Source of the DNA: an uncultured Alphaproteobacteria bacterium
GTDB taxonomy: Bacteria > Pseudomonadota > Alphaproteobacteria > Rhizobiales > Aestuariivirgaceae
DNA: 5,954 bases
Assembly (NCBI GenBank): GCA_937868035.1
Contig: CALMLK010000360.1
Span: 1-5,954 of the forward strand
Reading direction: 5' to 3'
The stretch's first letter is position 1. Each line of letters begins with the position of its first letter. Shown here one piece after another: positions 1-4,804 of the stretch. Under the pieces are notes generated by a model. It had not been told where the DNA came from. It did not search any database and worked only from the letters and a program-made list of their open reading frames with translations. The translations under genes and the position numbers were made by a program.

Positions 1-336
1 GGTGGCGAAGGGGATGGCGAGTGGCAGGACTGGCTGGTCGATGACTCGGAAAGCCAGGAAACCGTGCTCGTGCGCAACGAAGAGAGCGGCATGCGCAATG
101 CCTATCTCAAGGAAGCGCTGTCGAAGCTCACCGACCGCGAACGCCGCGTCATCGAGGCGCGCAAGCTGCAGGACGATCCGGCAACGCTGGACGACCTCAG
201 CCAGGAGTTCGGCGTGTCGCGCGAACGCATCCGCCAGATCGAAGTGCGGGCGTTCGAGAAGCTGCAGAAGGCCGTGAAGAACGCAGCGCAGAAGGCCCTG
301 GCCCCCAAGGCTGCGGCTCTCGCTGCGCCCCTGTAA
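1..336 (+). CDS. rpoH: RNA polymerase sigma-32 factor RpoH, C-terminal part (5' truncated by window)
   Basis: Reading frame 1 is open from the first base to a TAA at 334-336, giving 111 residues; the start lies outside the window. The fragment begins with a Gly/Asp-rich stretch containing WQDWLVDD, typical of RpoH just before sigma region 4. It continues with a region 4 block (about residues 40-91): LTDRERRVIEARKL, then the helix-turn-helix FGVSRERIRQIEVRAFEKL that contacts the -35 element. A short Ala/Lys tail (KNAAQKALAPKAAALAAPL) follows. RpoH directs RNA polymerase to heat-shock promoters. Many alphaproteobacteria carry more than one rpoH copy, and I cannot tell which this is. The gene is closed by a terminator at 366-400 and so appears to be transcribed independently of what follows. 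Confidence 0.93.
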   Translation, partial: GGEGDGEWQDWLVDDSESQETVLVRNEESGMRNAYLKEALSKLTDRERRVIEARKLQDDPATLDDLSQEFGVSRERIRQIEVRAFEKLQKAVKNAAQKALAPKAAALAAPL

Positions 337-365
337 GGCCGCCCGCCGGCGTCATACAATCAACC

Positions 366-400
366 AATGGCCCGCCCGGCGCGGGCCATTTTGCTTTTTG
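366..400 (+). terminator. Rho-independent terminator of rpoH
   Basis: Perfect 10-bp inverted repeat AATGGCCCGC (366-375) / GCGGGCCATT (381-390) with a 5-base loop, followed by the T-rich TTTGCTTTTTG. It lies 30 bases after the rpoH stop. The vapC stop on the other strand is only 3 bases beyond it. The minus-strand side has just a weak T run (TTGGTTG), so termination of vapBC here is possible but less convincing. Confidence 0.85.
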
Positions 401-402
401 GG

Positions 403-801
403 CTAGACCCACTTCTCCACGCGCAACGCCTCCACACGGGAGAACTCCCGCACGTTACCTGTGGCGAGAACGAGGCCCTGTGACCGGGCCGTGGCGGCGA
501 TCATCAAATCATAGGCACCGATCATGCGCCCCTGCTGTTCCAAGGTCGCACGCACATTGCCGGCATGCCGTGCCGCCCTGCTGTCAAACGGGATGATTTC
601 CACCCGGCTGGCAAAATCCTCAACCATCGCGATGCGCCCTTGCGGGTTGGCGTACCCTTCCGCACCATAATACAGTTCGAAAAGCGTGACGTCGCTGATC
701 GCCATGCGGCCATCATGGGATGTGAGCCGTTCGAGAAGGCTGCGGCTGCGCTTCTTCAAGGCATGAATGCAGACGTCCGTATCGAGGAGATGGCTTATCA
801 C
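403..801 (-). CDS. vapC: Type II toxin VapC, PIN-domain ribonuclease
   Basis: A 132-residue PIN-domain protein, the usual VapC length. It should be a Mg-dependent endoribonuclease that cleaves tRNA or rRNA when not held by its antitoxin. Visible catalytic acids are D7 in SHLLDTD, E42 in FELYYG and D98 in GAYDLMIAA. The C-terminal LATGNVREFSRV block (T114, N116) matches the fourth conserved position of the family. The start chosen is GTG at 801: it puts the LLDTD strand at residue 5, where VapC proteins have it, follows the vapB stop by 4 bases, and has GGAAG (812-816) 10 bases upstream. A longer in-frame ATG start at 864 would overlap vapB by about 60 bases and add a non-conserved N-terminus, so I reject it. 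The gene sits downstream of vapB in a two-gene operon and should be translationally coupled to it. All catalytic residues are present, so the toxin is probably active. Confidence 0.93.
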   Translation of the reverse strand: MISHLLDTDVCIHALKKRSRSLLERLTSHDGRMAISDVTLFELYYGAEGYANPQGRIAMVEDFASRVEIIPFDSRAARHAGNVRATLEQQGRMIGAYDLMIAATARSQGLVLATGNVREFSRVEALRVEKWV

Positions 802-805
802 GCTG

Positions 806-1033
806 TCACCGCTTCCGGTGTTGTGGCGCCGGCTGATTTCGCTCCGCGAGGAACTTCGCATCAATACCGGGTGTGGACCAGAATTGCGCCCAACCCTGGC
901 CCGAAGGCACCAGAAGCCGCGCTGCGCCCTGGCGGATCACCTCCACGCGCTTCACGTGCTCGGGCAAAGCCACCGGCTTCGGCAGGCGCACGGCCTGACT
1001 CTTGTTGGATTTGAAGACAGAGGTTTGGGTCAT
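806..1033 (-). CDS. vapB: Type II antitoxin VapB (AbrB-like)
   Basis: 75 residues. The N-terminal half (VFKSNKSQAVRLPK, then a short beta-rich segment to LLVP at about 43) is the swapped-hairpin AbrB/SpoVT-type DNA-binding domain of VapB antitoxins. The C-terminal half (W48, FW 51-52, then FLAERNQPAPQ) is the flexible tail that usually wraps the VapC active site; the aromatic residues and the FLxERxQ pattern are typical. It neutralises VapC and, with it, normally represses its own promoter; a palindromic candidate operator lies just upstream (1041-1061). Start ATG at 1031-1033. AAAGGA (1046-1051 on the minus strand) stands 12 bases before it, which is long for a ribosome-binding site. See the promoter entry for the possibility that the message is leaderless. 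Confidence 0.93.
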   Translation of the reverse strand: MTQTSVFKSNKSQAVRLPKPVALPEHVKRVEVIRQGAARLLVPSGQGWAQFWSTPGIDAKFLAERNQPAPQHRKR

Positions 1034-1039
1034 TGCTGA

Positions 1040-1068
1040 TGTATATCCTTTGGGGATATGCCTGTCAA
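1040..1068 (-). promoter_or_regulatory. Candidate sigma-70-type promoter of vapBC
   Basis: Minus strand: a perfect -35 TTGACA (1068-1063), a 17-base spacer, then TATACA (1045-1040), which matches the -10 consensus at its first four bases. The predicted start of transcription would fall at or within a base or two of the A of the vapB ATG (1033), giving a nearly leaderless mRNA. The elements are read by eye. Confidence 0.5.
1041..1061. promoter_or_regulatory. Palindromic candidate VapBC operator
   Basis: Inverted repeat with arms ATATCC (1043-1048) and GGATAT (1054-1059) around a 5-base centre TTTGG. It extends outward with one mismatch (1042/1060, a T and a G) and then a further complementary pair (1041/1061). 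It lies 8-28 bases before the vapB ATG and overlaps the spacer and -10 of the candidate promoter, the position expected for VapBC autorepression. Binding is inferred. Confidence 0.55.
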
Positions 1069-1098
1069 ACCAGGCTCATTCTGTACTATCCTCCCGGC

Positions 1099-1647
1099 AT
1101 GCAGATCATCCGCCGCGCCGCGTTTACGACTGTCCCCTGGAAGAATGGGGGGGGGATCACGCATGAGGTGGCGAAAGTTGAACTTGATGGGCGTCTGCTG
1201 TGGCGGCTCAGTCTTGCCGAGGTTTCGAGCGATGGGCCGTTTTCGCTGTTCACTGGCCTTGCGCGCATTCTCACAGTGATCGACGGGCCGGGCATGGACC
1301 TGCTGTCGGCCGGAGGTGAGGTGGCCCATGCCGTGCCACCGTTGCGGCCCGTTGCCTTTTCCGGTGATGAACCCCTGTTTGGAAAACTGCGCGGCGGTCC
1401 GTGCCTCGACTTCAACCTGATCTACGACCCGCAGCAGTTCCGCGCGGTTCTGGAGGTGATGTCCGCCGGCACGTTGATGGTGCCGCGCACCGATGCGGTG
1501 CGCGAAGGCCTGCTCTGTCTTGCGGGGAGCGTGCGGTGCGGGGAACACTCGCTGGGCCGCCATGATTTTGCATTTGTGGACGCCGGGGATAAGGCCGAAG
1601 TGCTGGCTGGTTCGCAAGCGCTCGTCGTCACGCTTTTGCCGGTGTGA
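1099..1647 (+). CDS. hutD: HutD/Ves family protein
   Basis: 182 residues from ATG 1099, close to the usual HutD/Ves length of about 180-200. The family signature PWKNGGGITHEV is at residues 13-24, right after the short MQIIRRAAFTTV strand, followed by WRLSLAEVSSDGPFSLFTGLARILTVIDG (about 37-65) as in the double-stranded beta-helix (cupin-like) fold. A later LDFNLIYD block (about 99-106) is also typical. In pseudomonads HutD is encoded with histidine utilisation genes and is thought to limit their induction; E. coli Ves is a stress-linked homologue of unclear biochemistry. No hut genes are visible here, so the histidine link is not supported by context. The frame is open further upstream, but earlier starts would enter the vapBC operator and lack family similarity. 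No clear ribosome-binding site precedes 1099; a TACTAT (1084-1089) could be a -10 giving a leaderless message, which is a weak suggestion. An unusual G9 run lies in codons 17-19. Confidence 0.85.
   Translation: MQIIRRAAFTTVPWKNGGGITHEVAKVELDGRLLWRLSLAEVSSDGPFSLFTGLARILTVIDGPGMDLLSAGGEVAHAVPPLRPVAFSGDEPLFGKLRGGPCLDFNLIYDPQQFRAVLEVMSAGTLMVPRTDAVREGLLCLAGSVRCGEHSLGRHDFAFVDAGDKAEVLAGSQALVVTLLPV
1147..1155 (+). repeat. Poly-G tract (G9) in hutD
   Basis: Nine consecutive G residues encode Gly17-Gly18-Gly19 of the conserved PWKNGGG motif as GGG-GGG-GGG. Runs of this length are prone to slipped-strand mispairing. Loss of one G would shift reading into a frame that stops at 1277-1279. Confidence 0.9.
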
Positions 1648-1656
1648 GACCACCGT

Positions 1657-1677
1657 CTTTCTGTCACCGACAGAAGG
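1657..1677. other. Short stem-loop after hutD
   Basis: A 7-bp perfect stem TTCTGTC (1659-1665) / GACAGAA (1669-1675) with a 3-base loop, extendable by a T-G and a C-G pair to 1657/1677. It sits 10 bases after the hutD stop and has no T run, so it is not a terminator by itself. It may protect the 3' end of the hutD message, or may be chance. Confidence 0.4.
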
Positions 1678-1708
1678 ATAACGGCTCCAATCACTCTACT
1701 TGCCCATC

Positions 1709-1745
1709 AAAAAACCCCGCCATCACTGGCGGGGTTTTGTTTTCT
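1709..1745. terminator. Bidirectional terminator between hutD and rplI
   Basis: Perfect 12-bp stem AAAACCCCGCCA (1711-1722) / TGGCGGGGTTTT (1727-1738) with loop TCAC. Reading plus, it is followed by GTTTTCTTT; reading minus, the stem runs into six T (complement of A 1709-1714). It lies between the converging hutD and rplI and should end transcription from both sides. Confidence 0.93.
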
Positions 1746-1763
1746 TTGGGTGTGAAACCGAAA

Positions 1764-2345
1764 TCAGCCCTTGGCTTCTTCGGCGACGCGTTCGGCTTCC
1801 GCTTCCTCGAAGAGGGCGGCGGCGGCGGCGCGGACTTCGTCGCGGTCGGCGGCGTTGCCGGTGAGCACTTCACCGCGCGCCTGGGCGGCGGCTTCGTCTT
1901 CCGAGCGGGCGACGTTCACCGTCACCTTCACGGTCACTTCCGGATGCAGCGACACCTCAACCGTGTGCAGGCCGATCGTCTTGATCGGGTGCACCAGTTC
2001 GACGTGGTTGCGGTGCACGGCAATGCCGGTCGCCGCAGCGGCGGCATCAGCGATGTCGCGCGGAGAGACGGAGCCGTAGAGGTGGCCCGACTCGCCAGCC
2101 TGGCGAATGATCACGAAGGCCTTGCCGTCGAGCTTCTTGGCGTCGACTTCCGACTTGCCACGGGCTTCCACGTTGCGGGCTTCGAGTTCCGCACGGCGGG
2201 ATTCGAACTTTGCCTTGTTGGCGTCGTTGGCGCGCAGCGCCTTGCCGCGGGGCAGCAGGAAGTTACGGGCGTAACCTTCCTTCACCTTCACGACTTCGCC
2301 CATGTGGCCAAGCTTGGAAACGCGTTCGAGGAGAATGACTTCCAT
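1764..2345 (-). CDS. rplI: Large ribosomal subunit protein bL9
   Basis: 193 residues. The N-terminal rRNA-binding domain [36 protein letters not shown] is unmistakable for L9. A long connecting helix rich in Lys, Glu and Ala (about 40-75) follows, then the C-terminal domain ([17 protein letters not shown], about 87-102; [27 protein letters not shown], about 119-145). The last ~45 residues are an acidic/alanine-rich extension not found in the ~149-residue E. coli protein but usual in alphaproteobacteria. L9 binds 23S rRNA domain V near the base of the L1 stalk and reduces frameshifting and miscoding. It is the last gene of the operon; its AAGGAG ribosome-binding site (2354-2359) overlaps the TAA of rpsR. 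The terminator at 1711-1738 lies 25 bases past its stop. Confidence 0.97.
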   Translation of the reverse strand: MEVILLERVSKLGHMGEVVKVKEGYARNFLLPRGKALRANDANKAKFESRRAELEARNVEARGKSEVDAKKLDGKAFVIIRQAGESGHLYGSVSPRDIADAAAAATGIAVHRNHVELVHPIKTIGLHTVEVSLHPEVTVKVTVNVARSEDEAAAQARGEVLTGNAADRDEVRAAAAALFEEAEAERVAEEAKG

Positions 2346-2357
2346 GTTCTGCTCTCC

Positions 2358-2597
2358 TTAGCCGATCACATACGGCAAGAGGCCGAGGAAGCGGGCGCGC
2401 TTGATGGCGCGGGCCAGTTCACGCTGCTTCTTGGTGGATACGGCCGAGATACGGGCCGGTACGATCTTGCCGCGCTCGGAAATATAGCGCTGCAGGAGAC
2501 GCACGTCCTTGTAGTCGATCTTGGGCGCGTTGACGCCGGTGAAGGGGCACGACTTCCGGCGGCGGAAGAACGGGCGGCGGGCTTGCGGCTCGGCCAT
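2358..2597 (-). CDS. rpsR: Small ribosomal subunit protein bS18
   Basis: 79 residues, the normal S18 size. Hallmarks are the basic [16 protein letters not shown]-terminus, [24 protein letters not shown] (about 27-50), and the C-terminal [24 protein letters not shown] that contacts 16S rRNA. S18 binds S6 as a heterodimer on the platform of the 30S subunit. The ATG (2597-2595) overlaps the rpsF stop by one base in a TGATG arrangement, and AGAGGAG (2606-2612) stands 8 bases upstream inside rpsF. Coupled, roughly equimolar translation with S6 is therefore expected. Confidence 0.98.
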   Translation of the reverse strand: MAEPQARRPFFRRRKSCPFTGVNAPKIDYKDVRLLQRYISERGKIVPARISAVSTKKQRELARAIKRARFLGLLPYVIG

Positions 2598-2965
2598 CAG
2601 TTGAACTCCTCTGTCTCTTCGCCATCTTCACGGCGGCGGTCTTCGCGGCGGCGCATCTGGGCGGACGGACCCGCTTCCAGTTCTTCCACAGCCACGGTCA
2701 TGAAGCGGATCACGTCTTCGGAGATGGACATCTGGCGTTCCATTTCCTTCACGGCCGGAGCCGGAGAGGCGATGTTCATCAGAGTGAAGTGGGCCTTGCG
2801 GTTCTTCTTGATGCGGTAGGTCAGGGACTTCACGCCCCAGCTTTCCACCTTCTCGACCTTGCCACCACCAGCAGTGATGATGCCCTTGTACTGCTCCACC
2901 AGCGCTTCGACCTGCGCAGGTGTCGCGTCCTGGCGAACCAGGAACACATGTTCGTAGAGACCCAT
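2597..2965 (-). CDS. rpsF: Small ribosomal subunit protein bS6
   Basis: 122 residues. The N-terminal [28 protein letters not shown], the central [36 protein letters not shown] (about 33-68) and the following helix/strand with [14 protein letters not shown] form the ferredoxin-like S6 fold. The tail is charged ([18 protein letters not shown]), as is common for S6. It pairs with S18 in the 30S platform and is the first gene of the rpsF-rpsR-rplI operon. The ATG (2963-2965) is preceded by AAAGGG (2971-2976), 5 bases upstream. In many bacteria the S6:S18 complex represses its own operon by binding the mRNA leader; the leader here is structured but I cannot identify that motif with confidence. Confidence 0.97.
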   Translation of the reverse strand: MGLYEHVFLVRQDATPAQVEALVEQYKGIITAGGGKVEKVESWGVKSLTYRIKKNRKAHFTLMNIASPAPAVKEMERQMSISEDVIRFMTVAVEELEAGPSAQMRRREDRRREDGEETEEFN

Positions 2966-3013
2966 GGGTACCCTTTCGTTGTCATGTCCTCAAAAGCACC
3001 GGCGCAAAGCCTC

Positions 3014-3088
3014 CTTCAAACCTGGGAAAGGGTTGAAGACCGTTCTGAAGAGAGCGGAGACACGGGAAACCGGGGTCTTGCGAGCCCC
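3014..3088 (-). promoter_or_regulatory. Structured 5' leader of the rpsF operon
   Basis: The 281 bases between rpsF (2965) and the next gene (3247) hold no convincing ORF. Within them, read on the minus strand, three hairpins follow one another. The first has GGGG/CCCC outer arms (3085-3088 with 3072-3075). The second is CCG-x-TCT/AGA-x-CGG with one C/A mismatch (3041-3058). The third has a 6-bp outer stem (CTTCAA/TTGAAG, 3014-3019 with 3033-3038), a 1x1 mismatch and a 3-bp inner stem. They lie about 50-120 bases upstream of the rpsF ATG, where autoregulatory S6:S18 leader elements occur in other bacteria. The fold is read by eye. Confidence 0.35.
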
Positions 3089-3152
3089 TAACCTGCTGAT
3101 TTCTCAGAAAGTCTTTCCGTTCAGCCACCAGCCTTGTGCTTTGGACACCGGG

Positions 3153-3181
3153 CTTATGGCGGATTGGGCGGGGGAAAGCAA
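3153..3181 (-). promoter_or_regulatory. Weak candidate promoter for rpsF operon
   Basis: Minus strand TTGCTT (3181-3176), a 17-base spacer, then CATAAG (3158-3153). The match is only 3/6 and 4/6 to consensus, but it has the right spacing and would give a leader of about 180 bases that includes the hairpins above. Tentative. Confidence 0.25.
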
Positions 3182-3194
3182 GCGTGGCCCCACG

Positions 3195-3203
3195 TGCTAC
3201 ACT
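3195..3203 (+). promoter_or_regulatory. Weak candidate extended -10 promoter of the copper cassette
   Basis: TGCTACACT fits the extended -10 pattern TG-n-TAnAnT. Transcription would start near 3210, about 37 bases before the first ATG of the DUF2946-like gene. No good -35 is visible, and no known copper-regulator operator was recognised. Tentative. Confidence 0.25.
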
Positions 3204-3246
3204 TTGGCGTTTGACGGCCCCCGCCCCCGGCTCCTAACCATGCCGC

Positions 3247-3651
3247 ATGGGCATGACTCGCTTGTCAGGCATGGGCACGTTCCGCCGTTTGGCGCGCATT
3301 GTCACGGTTCTCGTGACCGTGGCCTATCTCTTGCCGGCGCTGCTCACCTTCCTGCCCTCGCCCGCCTCGGCTGAAGAACAGGCGCTCTACGCCGACCTGA
3401 TGCAGAGCCGCTGCGTGGACATGACGGGCGATGGCATTCCGGATACCGGGCTGCCGTCCCACAGTGCTCATGACTGCTGCATCGTCTGCGCCGCGCCGCA
3501 GCCCGCCGCCGCTCCGGATGAAAGCACCGCGATGCCTGTGGTTTTCGCCAGCGGCATGGCAAGCGCAACTGCACGGCCGGCCCGGCCCGGTGAGACTTCT
3601 CCATCGGAAACAGTTTTCCGGCCGCTGTCGCAACGCGGCCCTCCCGTCTGA
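3247..3651 (+). CDS. Small secreted DUF2946-like Cys-motif protein, possible copper-responsive leader ORF
   Basis: 134 residues from ATG 3247. A basic N-terminus (FRRLAR), a hydrophobic core (about 18-37) and an ASA|EE signal-peptidase site after residue 42 indicate export. The mature part has C56, then H72, H75 and the motif DCCIVC (C77, C78, C81), then an Ala/Pro-rich stretch. The end is a cryptic FRPLSQRGPPV, with Arg130-Gly131-Pro132-Pro133. A small exported protein with a Cys-x-x-Cys centre beside copper genes fits the DUF2946 group, which includes the copper-responsive upstream ORFs CutF and CruR. Family membership is by motif and context only. In-frame ATGs at 3253 and 3271 are alternative starts; 3271 gives a neater signal peptide, and none has a good ribosome-binding site. 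It is followed 79 bases later by the PCu(A)C gene with no clear promoter between, so co-transcription is likely. It could also be a periplasmic copper-binding protein acting in its own right. Confidence 0.75.
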   Translation: MGMTRLSGMGTFRRLARIVTVLVTVAYLLPALLTFLPSPASAEEQALYADLMQSRCVDMTGDGIPDTGLPSHSAHDCCIVCAAPQPAAAPDESTAMPVVFASGMASATARPARPGETSPSETVFRPLSQRGPPV

Positions 3652-3730
3652 GTGACGAACTGCGTAGTCTGACTGCAGCGCCCCTTGGGCTTGCGGTTTT
3701 CCACACTCATTCCACAAACGGACCATTCAC
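3652..3730 (+). promoter_or_regulatory. Intergenic leader with hairpins before the PCu(A)C gene
   Basis: Two adjacent potential RNA hairpins. The first pairs CTGC (3660-3663) with GCAG (3675-3678) plus an inner AGT/ACT (3666-3668 with 3672-3674) across a GT bulge. The second pairs GCCC (3680-3683) with GGGC (3687-3690), extended by C3679-G3693 and G3678-C3694 across a TT bulge, and is followed by GCGGTTTTCC, faintly like a weak terminator. They compete for base G3678. The PCu(A)C start has only a poor ribosome-binding site (CGGA, 3719-3722, 8 bases before ATG). I see no convincing promoter here. This is compatible with control by translation or attenuation from the upstream ORF. Confidence 0.35.
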
Positions 3731-4207
3731 ATGACACGTCTCAAGCTGACCCTTTCTGCCTGTGCGATTTCCATCGCAGCCCTCCTCCTTCCCATCGCGT
3801 CTTCCGCCCACGAGATCAAACTCGGTGATCTCGAAATCATCCATCCCTGGGCGCGGCAGTCGCCCATGGCGGCGGATGTGACGGCGGGGTTCATGGTGAT
3901 CCGCAACACCGGCAAGACCGATGACAAGCTCATCGGCGTCACCGCGGAAATCGCAGACGTCGTCCAGATCCACGACATGAAGATGGAAAACGACGTGATG
4001 AAGATGTTTGAAATCCCGGGCGGCGTGGTCATCCCCGCCGGTCAGTCGGTGGAATTCAAGCCCAAGTCGAAGCACATCATGTTCATGAAGGTGAAGACGC
4101 AGCCCATGGCGGATTCGCAGTTCAAGGGCACGCTCGTCTTCGAGAAGGCGGGCAGCGTCGAGATTGAATATGAAGTGACCGATCCCAACGCAGGGATGAG
4201 CCAGTGA
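3731..4207 (+). CDS. Periplasmic copper chaperone PCu(A)C
   Basis: 158 residues. A signal peptide (basic MTRLK, hydrophobic core about 7-24, ASSA|HE cleavage after A26) sends it to the periplasm. The mature protein is one PCu(A)C (DUF461) cupredoxin-like domain: IIHPWARQSP (36-45), GFMVIRNTG (53-61), then the Cu(I) ligand set H81, M92, H115 and M117 in IHDMKMENDVMKM and KHIMFM. The spacing between M92 and H115 is 22 residues, one more than the textbook H-x10-M-x21-H-x-M, so the exact ligand Met may be shifted. The family delivers Cu(I) to the CuA site of cytochrome c oxidase, working with Sco. The last four bases, GTGA, include the start codon of the sco gene. Known relatives are called PcuC or PccA in alphaproteobacteria. 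Confidence 0.93.
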   Translation: MTRLKLTLSACAISIAALLLPIASSAHEIKLGDLEIIHPWARQSPMAADVTAGFMVIRNTGKTDDKLIGVTAEIADVVQIHDMKMENDVMKMFEIPGGVVIPAGQSVEFKPKSKHIMFMKVKTQPMADSQFKGTLVFEKAGSVEIEYEVTDPNAGMSQ

Positions 4208-4794
4208 GGCGCGCACGCCTTGCCATCTGGGGAGTGGCGGCGATGTTCGCCGCCCTCCTCGGGTATCTCGTGTGGCAGCAGCAATCCGGGCCTGCTGGCG
4301 TGGTGCCCGCGCTGCAGATCGGCGGGCCATTCACGCTGGCCAGCAGCAAGGGCGGCACCGTCTCATCGGAAAGCCTGAAGGGTGCGCCCTACGGCATGTT
4401 CTTCGGCTTCACCCACTGCCCCATGGTGTGCCCCACGACGCTGACGGAAATGCAGGCCGCCATGGCGGCGCTGGGCGATGATGCGAAGGACTTCCGGCTG
4501 TTCTTCGTCACCGTCGATCCGGAGCGCGACACGCGCGAATTCGTGGCGGATTATCTCTCCAACTTCGATCCGCGCATGGAGGGCCTCATCCCCACGGTTG
4601 CCGAACTGCCCGCGCTGGCGAAAGCCTTCCGCGTGTTTTACCAGAAGGTGCCAACGAGCGACGGCAGCTACACCATGGACCACACGGCCACGGTGTTCCT
4701 CTTCAACCGCGATGGAAACTTCGCCGGCACGCTGGCCTTCGACGAAGACCCGAAGACGCGCGCGACAAAGCTGCAAAGGCTGGTGAAGAAGTAG
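4204..4794 (+). CDS. sco: Sco1/SenC family copper chaperone
   Basis: 196 residues from GTG 4204, which overlaps the PCu(A)C stop in GTGA, so translation is coupled. A single N-terminal membrane anchor (about 7-24, IWGVAAMFAALLGYLVW) holds a periplasmic thioredoxin-like domain. The copper site is complete: C72 and C76 in FTHCPMVCP and H160 in MDHTATVFLF. VTVDPERDT (102-110) and FDPRMEGL are family landmarks. Sco reduces and metallates the CuA centre of cytochrome oxidase subunit II, taking copper from PCu(A)C. No cox genes are in the window. The gene ends 10 bases from the end of the converging dnaB, and no hairpin terminator is visible between the two. Confidence 0.96.
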   Translation: MRRARLAIWGVAAMFAALLGYLVWQQQSGPAGVVPALQIGGPFTLASSKGGTVSSESLKGAPYGMFFGFTHCPMVCPTTLTEMQAAMAALGDDAKDFRLFFVTVDPERDTREFVADYLSNFDPRMEGLIPTVAELPALAKAFRVFYQKVPTSDGSYTMDHTATVFLFNRDGNFAGTLAFDEDPKTRATKLQRLVKK

Positions 4795-4804
4795 CGCCCT
4801 GCCC

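Noticed and set aside
403..864. Longer vapC start at 864
   Set aside because: It would place 21 non-conserved residues before the LLDTD strand and overlap vapB by about 60 bases; the GTG at 801 fits the family and spacing better.
565..1014. 149-residue plus-strand ORF across vapBC
   Set aside because: It lies opposite vapC and vapB, has no recognisable domain, and both minus-strand genes are clear family members; it is an antisense shadow.
1657..1677. Hairpin after hutD as a terminator
   Set aside because: No T run follows, and a much stronger bidirectional terminator lies 34 bases further on.
1644..2819. 391-residue plus-strand ORF opposite rplI, rpsR and rpsF
   Set aside because: Long open antisense frame caused by GC-rich codon bias; its content mirrors the three ribosomal genes, and it runs through the terminator at 1711-1738.
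3211..3240. TTGACG (3211-3216) as the -35 of the DUF2946-like gene
   Set aside because: At 16-18 base spacing the possible -10 sequences (for example TAACCA at 3235) are poor and would start transcription inside or past the first start codons.
3707..4330. 207-residue minus-strand ORF opposite PCu(A)C
   Set aside because: No known motif beyond His/Asp-rich low complexity produced by the complement of the chaperone codons; the plus-strand gene has a signal peptide and metal ligands.
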